Shown here piece by piece: positions 60,451-64,000 of a stretch of DNA of 64,000 bases; the stretch's first letter is position 1; the number at the start of each line of letters is the position of its first letter. The stretch lies in NCBI RefSeq assembly GCF_051106095.1, contig NC_135783.1, positions 306,033,322 through 306,097,321 of the forward strand. Direction: 5' to 3'. Under the pieces are notes generated by a model. That model saw only the letters and a list, made by a program, of their open reading frames with translations, was not told the origin of the DNA and made no database searches. The DNA comes from Pogona vitticeps. Lineage: Eukaryota; Chordata; Lepidosauria; Squamata; Agamidae. A program made the translations under genes and the position numbers.

Positions 60451-61921
60451 GTGTGTGTGTGTAACATGGTAAAAGAGAAAGAAAACAGGGGAAAATCATT
60501 TTCACTTGCATTACCATAAGCGGTCACTAGAGGGCACCAAAGATCAGGCTATGTATTCTTCATTAACAAATATTCATAGCACAGTCTCTGGCTCCCTCTA
60601 GTAGCCAATTTTGGTAACACATTTGAAAATAGTTTTTTCTTGATTTTTTTCCTTTTAATATTTTCACACTGTGAATAAGTGAATCAGTGGATACTGAACC
60701 CATTCAATCTTGGTGGTGAGAGGCTTCAATGGATATTGCTAACTTACATACACAGTTTCCTTGATCCCACCATAAACTAAAAAGTCTAGATGGGGAAAGG
60801 CCTCTGTTAGCAGCCAACATCTGGCATCACACTATCCTCTTTTCCCCCCAGAATTTCTTCAGCAGATTTATCAATTCATGCATTTTTCTACCCAGCTCCT
60901 CAAGCTTTTAATAAATTCATATAAGTATTATTTTGATTCAATGTCCCACCAGCCCCATTATTTTCAAGCTAACTGTATATTTTTAGGGGAGCCTCATGGT
61001 CTTTAAACTGATCATCCTTACCAATGTTACAAAACAAGTTTACCAAGAATGATTACTACTTCAGGAAAGAAGTTAAGCACAACAGCAGGGGCTCTACTGG
61101 TGAAGGGTTTAGGTGCCAAAATGCTTGAATGTAGCCAGTACATCTTGCCATGAAAACAACTTAGAAACCTTTTGTCTTTCAACAAGGCTGTCCCACAAAC
61201 CCCACTGAGAAAATTCTTTAATACATTTAACATGCAATATGTTTTTATAGTCTCCAGTTGGCCACAGAATTGAGTCTATATTTAAATCTCTGAAAACCGC
61301 TTTGCTTAGATCCTGGTAAGATATGAGTCTTCATTCAGAATGTATACATGAAAGAGGACAGCTTCAGTTGGACAGCAGCAGTTTCCAAAGAATGTAACCC
61401 ATTTTTCTCTCTCTGGATGCATTGTCTTATGCAAAAAAAACCCTACCATTTTTGGCAGTAATTTTAAATCAAGGCAAATGAAATAAAGCCAGTAATCTTT
61501 TTTAAAAAAAGAATAATTTTGGTGCATGTATTATTGTAATTGTGATGTTTTAACCACAAATAGAATCTCTTAAGAGTAAATACGACGGGAGGAAATGTGT
61601 GTCTGAAGGAAAAACCAAACTGATATTTTAAATGGTTTTAAAAACTATGTCAACAGTGAGAATTTAGATTCTATTCCTTTAAAAAGAAAACACAGTAATT
61701 TCACAATTAGGAAAATACTTTTTGCATTTTTTTTTCAGCATTCAGTCATGTAGTGGCTTTATGTAGCTTACCTGTTTTTCCAACTGGGCAAGGATTTGGA
61801 GGATCTGGGTACCCCTGATCTTCACTGAAATCTTTAGGTATATTATCGCCTGTCAATTCAGCCACAATATTTGGGATGTTTCCATAAGGACCCAAATGCT
61901 GCAGACCTTCATGTGCACCAC
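49376..61921 (-). CDS. SCG5: Secretogranin V / 7B2, 3' part of gene (four exons)
   Basis: SCG5 encodes 7B2, a neuroendocrine secretory-granule protein that chaperones proPC2 (PCSK2) and whose C-terminal peptide inhibits PC2. Four minus-strand exons (61921-61772, 58598-58486, 50413-50360, 49474-49376) have proper AG and GT borders and compatible phases (1, 1, 0, 0). They encode about 138 residues to the natural stop. Landmarks: [34 protein letters not shown], the polybasic site KRKKR and the CT peptide [19 protein letters not shown]. Against the mammalian protein as I recall it, the furin-type site RRKRR is KRKKR and the C-terminus is SDEEKETGN rather than SDEDKDPE. The signal peptide and first coding exons were not found and should lie beyond the right edge. 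SCG5 upstream of GREM1 on the same strand is the conserved vertebrate order. Confidence 0.95.
50360..50413 (-). CDS. SCG5: SCG5 small exon with polybasic cleavage site
   Basis: An 18-codon exon (54 bases) between TTTTCAG (50414-50416) and AGG/GTAATT (50360/50359). It encodes [18 protein letters not shown], matching the mammalian NKKLLYEKMKGG...RRKRR segment. KRKKR at the exon end is the furin-type site that frees the C-terminal inhibitory peptide. Both ends are in phase 0. The exon is far too short for ORF scans and was recognised by reading the minus strand. Confidence 0.93.
51951..53830 (+). mobile_element. Bov-B LINE, internally deleted copy 2
   Basis: Bov-B copy with a 9-bp target duplication AACATCATA (51942-51950 and 53831-53839) in an SCG5 intron. 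The 5' end ATCCCCTTCATGGATTGCTG is followed by the start of the endonuclease domain (GTWNVRSM near 52190, ILGISELKW near 52275). A jump then goes to RT, bridged by a 23-base inverted piece of Bov-B tail at 52423-52445. RT motifs include [15 protein letters not shown] and an intact YADD (about 53057). The tail is CGGACACGACTAAATGACTA plus (CGAA)n. Stops and frameshifts split the ORF. At 1.88 kb it is about half the full length of the family. Confidence 0.93.
53840..54736 (-). other. SCG5 intron, unremarkable
   Basis: AT-rich, no coding signal and no recognised repeat, between Bov-B copy 2 and the TA-rich microsatellite. Confidence 0.55.
54737..54955. repeat. (TA)n / (CATA)n / (ATGT)n microsatellite
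   Basis: TA-rich repeats run into ACAC/ACAT and then a pure ATGT stretch (54885-54938), followed by an L2 tail. In an SCG5 intron. Confidence 0.9.
54952..55112 (-). mobile_element. Second L2-type LINE 3' tail, abutting the first
   Basis: Minus-strand tail (CGCCTAGAGTGGTCCTGACC type) followed by 3' UTR that breaks off at AGGCCTGCCGAAACATC. The same string occurs at the matching place in the neighbouring L2 copy (about 55424-55440). The break lies exactly at the (ATCC)n array, so one L2 landed in another or a partial duplication occurred. Confidence 0.7.
55111..55241. repeat. (ATCC)n microsatellite, about 130 bp
   Basis: A pure ATCC array at the junction of two minus-strand L2 3' ends; probably grew from the (ATGG)n tail of the L2 copy to its right. 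Confidence 0.95.
55240..56120 (-). mobile_element. L2-type LINE 3' half
   Basis: A 179-codon minus-strand frame at 55462-56001 encodes the RT thumb/C-terminus of L2: [60 protein letters not shown]. The 3' UTR ends TAGGCAGAATATAAAATGG and runs into a long (ATGG)n tail, read as (ATCC)n on the plus strand. This is the best-preserved L2 here, though truncated at the 5' side. Confidence 0.9.
56130..57600 (+). mobile_element. L2-type LINE, decayed, plus strand
   Basis: Decayed translation reads [15 protein letters not shown] (endonuclease end) near 56230, then IL-rich RT remnants, and [20 protein letters not shown] near 57210-57270, the L2 motif for KALNGL.PRYL. Many stops. It lies head to head with the minus-strand L2 ending at 56120, inside the SCG5 intron. 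Confidence 0.75.
58486..58598 (-). CDS. SCG5: SCG5 internal exon ([11 protein letters not shown])
   Basis: A 113-base exon with acceptor TTTTTGCAG (AG at 58600-58599) and donor TGG/GTGCGT at 58486. The first two bases complete a Val codon begun by the exon at 61772; the rest encodes [31 protein letters not shown] and SSMGKW. It ends in phase 0, matching the next exon. The donor GTGCGT is weaker than usual but keeps GT. The cysteine is the partner of the one in PPNPCP. Confidence 0.95.
58934..59881. mobile_element. Large Tigger-like element with internal minisatellite
   Basis: 948 bp, ends CAGTGGTGCCTCGACTTACG and ...GTGGAGGCACCACTG, TA flanks. The left part matches the 11258 copy (GCAGGAAATTCAAAT, TAGGTGGCGAC). 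The centre (59338-59790) is a tandem array of about 50-bp units. It lies in the SCG5 intron between the exons at 58486 and 61772. Frames of up to 175 codons across the array come from the repeat. Confidence 0.85.
59338..59790. repeat. Minisatellite, about 50-bp units with CCATTTCCGATGGGTC
   Basis: CATTTCCGATGGGTCTTGGG recurs with starts near 59351, 59403, 59454, 59503, 59549 and 59599 (spacing 46-52), then in decayed form through about 59790. Each unit has the short palindrome CCCATTTCCGATGGG and a G-rich, T-rich spacer (GGTTGCTTTTTGGGG). Confidence 0.85.
59882..61771 (-). other. SCG5 intron, mostly unremarkable
   Basis: Apart from the palindromic element at 60349-60715 I see no repeat or coding signal. 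Exon sequence resumes at 61772. Confidence 0.55.
60349..60715. mobile_element. Tigger/MER2-like palindromic element
   Basis: Starts CAGTAGGACCCCCATATCTG after TA and has GTGGATACTGAAAACCGTGG near both ends, as in Tigger/MER2-type ends. The middle is an imperfect palindrome: TTACCATAAGCGGTCACTAG (about 60510) against CTCTAGTAGCCAATTTTGGT (about 60595). A (CT)n(GT)n array lies at 60415-60462. Confidence 0.6.
61772..61921 (-). CDS. SCG5: SCG5 internal exon (PPNPCP motif)
   Basis: A 150-base exon bounded by CCATTAG at 61922-61923 and ACAG/GTAAGC at 61772/61771. It begins in phase 1 (a split Gly codon) and ends in phase 1. It encodes [18 protein letters not shown] through [10 protein letters not shown], nearly identical to the mammalian protein. 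This part contains the proline-rich PPNPCP segment known to be needed for proPC2 binding, and its cysteine is one of the pair that forms the 7B2 disulfide. Confidence 0.95.
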
Positions 61922-62154
61922 CTAATGGAGACAGAACACACAGTCTTTTGATAATACGAGGAAGATTCGTAATACCTTTGGTGATAAAGTCAACCCCAGT
62001 TACTCCCTTAAAGCTGAACAAAGTGTGGTCCTTCTGGGTGCTATTGCACAGCATCTCCCATCAGCCCTAGCCAGCACAGCCAAAGCACAGCCAGAGGTAA
62101 AGAATGTTGGGTCTTGGAGTACAACTTTTGGAAGGCTGCACTTTCTTCACACCT

Positions 62155-62405
62155 GCCGTAAAGGTGCTAAATTAGGAGTTAGACATCTCTCTGTGGAATC
62201 AGAGGTTGGGAGTTTGATTCCTCTCTGTGTTTCCTGGAAGACAAGCCAGGTTATGTAGCTTTGGGAGCTAGAAGGGCACCCTTAGAAGATGGAATGATAA
62301 ATTACTTCTGAGAAGTCTATACGTAGAAAACACTGAAAAAGGTCACCATAGATCAGAATTGACTTGACAGTATGTTGTTGTTGTTGTTGTTGTTGTTGTT
62401 TGTAT
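62155..62405 (+). mobile_element. tRNA-derived SINE with (GTT)n tail
   Basis: GGAGTTAGACATCTCTCTGT, box B GGGAGTTTGATTCCTCTC, AAATTACTTCTGAGAAG, CAGAATTGACTTGACAG and a (GTT)n tail of about ten units (62373-62402). In an SCG5 intron just upstream of the exon at 61772-61921. Confidence 0.75.
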
Positions 62406-63289
62406 GACAGATATTAAAGCCTCCCTTTATTCCAGAATTAGGCAACCTGTGCCCCTCCAGTAATGATTGGACTCCATACCAGTCCCAACCACTACAGACA
62501 ATGATCAGAGCTGTCAATAACATCTGTAGAACTGTAGGAGCAATAATACTGTACTTGGGAGAGCCATAGATTCTCTAATCCTGTCTTATTGATTTTTTAC
62601 TTCATTCTGTATTAACTTTTCCTAAGTTTTAGAATCTAAGAGAGCATTTCACTGTGTTACAGCCACTTCATTTATACAATTGAAATGATATTCTTCAATA
62701 TGGGCACTAGAGATGGGCAAGAAACAACAAATTGGAAAAATTAATGAAAATCACTAATTAATTGATTCGTGTTTATCAAACACAATGATCCTGACAAATA
62801 CGAATGGAGAAATTTTTAGCGATGTTAGAGTTATGAATCCTTCTCAAATAAAATAAAATAAAATAAAATAAAAGGCCTGTGGAAGCCTTTTCAAGATGGC
62901 AGCAGCAGTGGCAGCAAAATGTAGGGATGCTATGGGGGCAGTGGGAACAGGCAGGGGGGAGTGAGTGTCTCTAGGTGCCTAGGGAGCCCTTTTATAGGGC
63001 CGATGAACTGATTTATGGTTCATCAGAAAAAAAGTTGTGGTTCGCAGACTTTGATGAACCATGAACCAAGACAAACTGCCATTTTGCTGGCCTGTGTCCA
63101 TCTTTAATATGCACTAACATGTAACTCAGATTCATACTGAGGATGACACTTACCTAGCTTTATCTACCTATCTAAAGGTAGACTATTTGCCCTTTACCCT
63201 CTCTTTGTTTTATCATCATCTTCTCTTCCTTTCCCCATCTTGGACTCTGTGATTAACTTGGCTCTTACCTTACTTAATTTTTATGTTAT

Positions 63290-63341
63290 ATATAAACCGC
63301 CCAGAGTAGACATTTTCTATATGGGTGGTATAGAAATCAAA

Positions 63342-63376
<35 letters not shown>

Positions 63377-63380
63377 ATGC
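63290..63380 (+). repeat. L2/CR1 3' tail with (AAAT)n
   Basis: TATAAACCGCCCAGAGTAGA, GGTGGTATAGAAATC and then (AAAT)n: the usual plus-strand LINE end. An (AAAAT)n run lies at 62847-62875 nearby. Confidence 0.75.
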
Positions 63381-63411
63381 CTAATACTATGAGCTTATGT
63401 TTACTATGCTT

Positions 63412-63605
63412 GTGTTGTTGTTATGTACCGTCAAGTCAGAATAAACTTACAGCAAACTTAATAGGGCTTTCAAGGCAAGTGAGATATTTAAGGAGTAGCT
63501 TTATCAGTTCCACATATCTAGCGAGTTTCTATGGCCGAGTGGGGATTAGAACCTAAGCCTTCTGGGTCTCAGCCCATCATTCTATCCACTATACCATACT
63601 GGGTA
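63412..63605 (-). mobile_element. tRNA-derived SINE, second type
   Basis: Minus strand: GTATGGTATAGTGGATAGAA, box B-like AGGTTCTAATCCCCACTCGG, CATAGAAACTCGCTAG, then TTCTGACTTGACGGTACATA and (ACAACA). Longer than the copy at 43197. Confidence 0.7.
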
Positions 63606-63861
63606 TCATTTGTGTTCAGAGGTGTTTATGTTTACCACTGTATTGGGATGTGGGGGAAGGGAGACGAAGTCTTTAATAGCAAAACAATCACTGCCAGAAG
63701 TCTCAAACCCAGTGGCAATCCGGCAGCAATCATGTTGCAGAGTTTTGAATTGTTGTAGTTTTGAATTTTCTAGCTGTACAGGGATTAACAGAGCAGAACA
63801 GGTTCAAATCCTCAACTGGCACTTACAGTCTTAATAACTCACTCGGCAACATAAGTAAGGA

Positions 63862-64000
63862 GGAGCCTCATGGCACAGTGAATAAACTGCAGTACTTGCA
63901 ATCAAGACTGTTCATGACCTGGATTCGATCCTGGTCTCAGATAGCCTGCGAAGCTTGACTCAATCTTCCATCCTTCCAAGGTTGGTAAATTAAGTACCCA
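63862..64000 (+). mobile_element. tRNA-derived SINE, third type, cut by window edge
   Basis: GAGCCTCATGGCACAGTGAA, TAAACTGCAGTACTTGCAAT, box B GGATTCGATCCTGG, CTCAATCTTCCATCCTTCCA. This is the head of a known squamate SINE type; the 3' end lies beyond the window. Confidence 0.75.

Noticed and set aside
61922-64000. Upstream SCG5 exons with the signal peptide
   Set aside because: No minus-strand match to the N-terminal half of 7B2 was found before the window ends.

Overview
The window is animal genomic DNA, most likely from a squamate reptile (lizard or snake). It has no bacterial-style gene packing and is mostly intron and intergenic sequence. The repeat content points to squamates: Bov-B LINE copies ending in the usual GAGTCGGACACGAC-type tail, a Sauria-type SINE, several tRNA-derived SINEs, many L2/CR1-type LINE ends, Tigger-like TA-flanked elements, a ZBED-type hAT transposon and a Ty3/gypsy element.

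Two host genes are supported, both on the minus strand. GREM1 (Gremlin-1, a secreted BMP antagonist) has its whole 180-residue coding region in one exon at 12502-13044, preceded by a clear splice acceptor. A CpG island at about 23.9-26.0 kb holds a good minus-strand splice donor (exon edge 25547), a TTAAA box and CCAAT boxes. This is the likely promoter and non-coding first exon, giving an intron of about 12.5 kb. SCG5 (7B2, the chaperone and inhibitor of proprotein convertase 2) is represented by four short exons at 61772-61921, 58486-58598, 50360-50413 and 49376-49474. They join in phase and end in a stop codon. The 5' exons lie beyond the right edge. SCG5 upstream of GREM1 on the same strand is the known vertebrate arrangement.

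Layout: 1-12.5 kb is sequence 3' of GREM1 (3' UTR plus intergenic) with a tRNA-SINE, an L2 remnant, a Tigger-like element and an odd inverted-end repeat. 13-25.5 kb is the GREM1 intron, with LINE ends and a Bov-B tail. 23.9-26.0 kb is the CpG island. 26-49 kb is the GREM1-SCG5 interval and is rich in transposons. It includes two Tigger-like elements back to back, a 5'-truncated Bov-B, and a roughly 2.7-kb hAT element (32446-40810) that has been entered by a Tigger-like element and by a very young Ty3/gypsy element with two identical 481-bp LTRs (34693-39952). 49-62 kb is SCG5 with its introns, which hold a second Bov-B (51951-53830), two opposed L2 copies, large microsatellites and a 948-bp Tigger-like element with an internal minisatellite. 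62-64 kb is more SCG5 intron with SINEs.

I found no convincing new multi-gene system. The most notable items are the SCG5 exons too short for ORF calling, the layered insertions at 30-41 kb, two Tigger-like elements that carry their own minisatellites (one an array of YY1-like CCATTTT sites), and a chimeric Bov-B copy carrying an inverted piece of its own tail.
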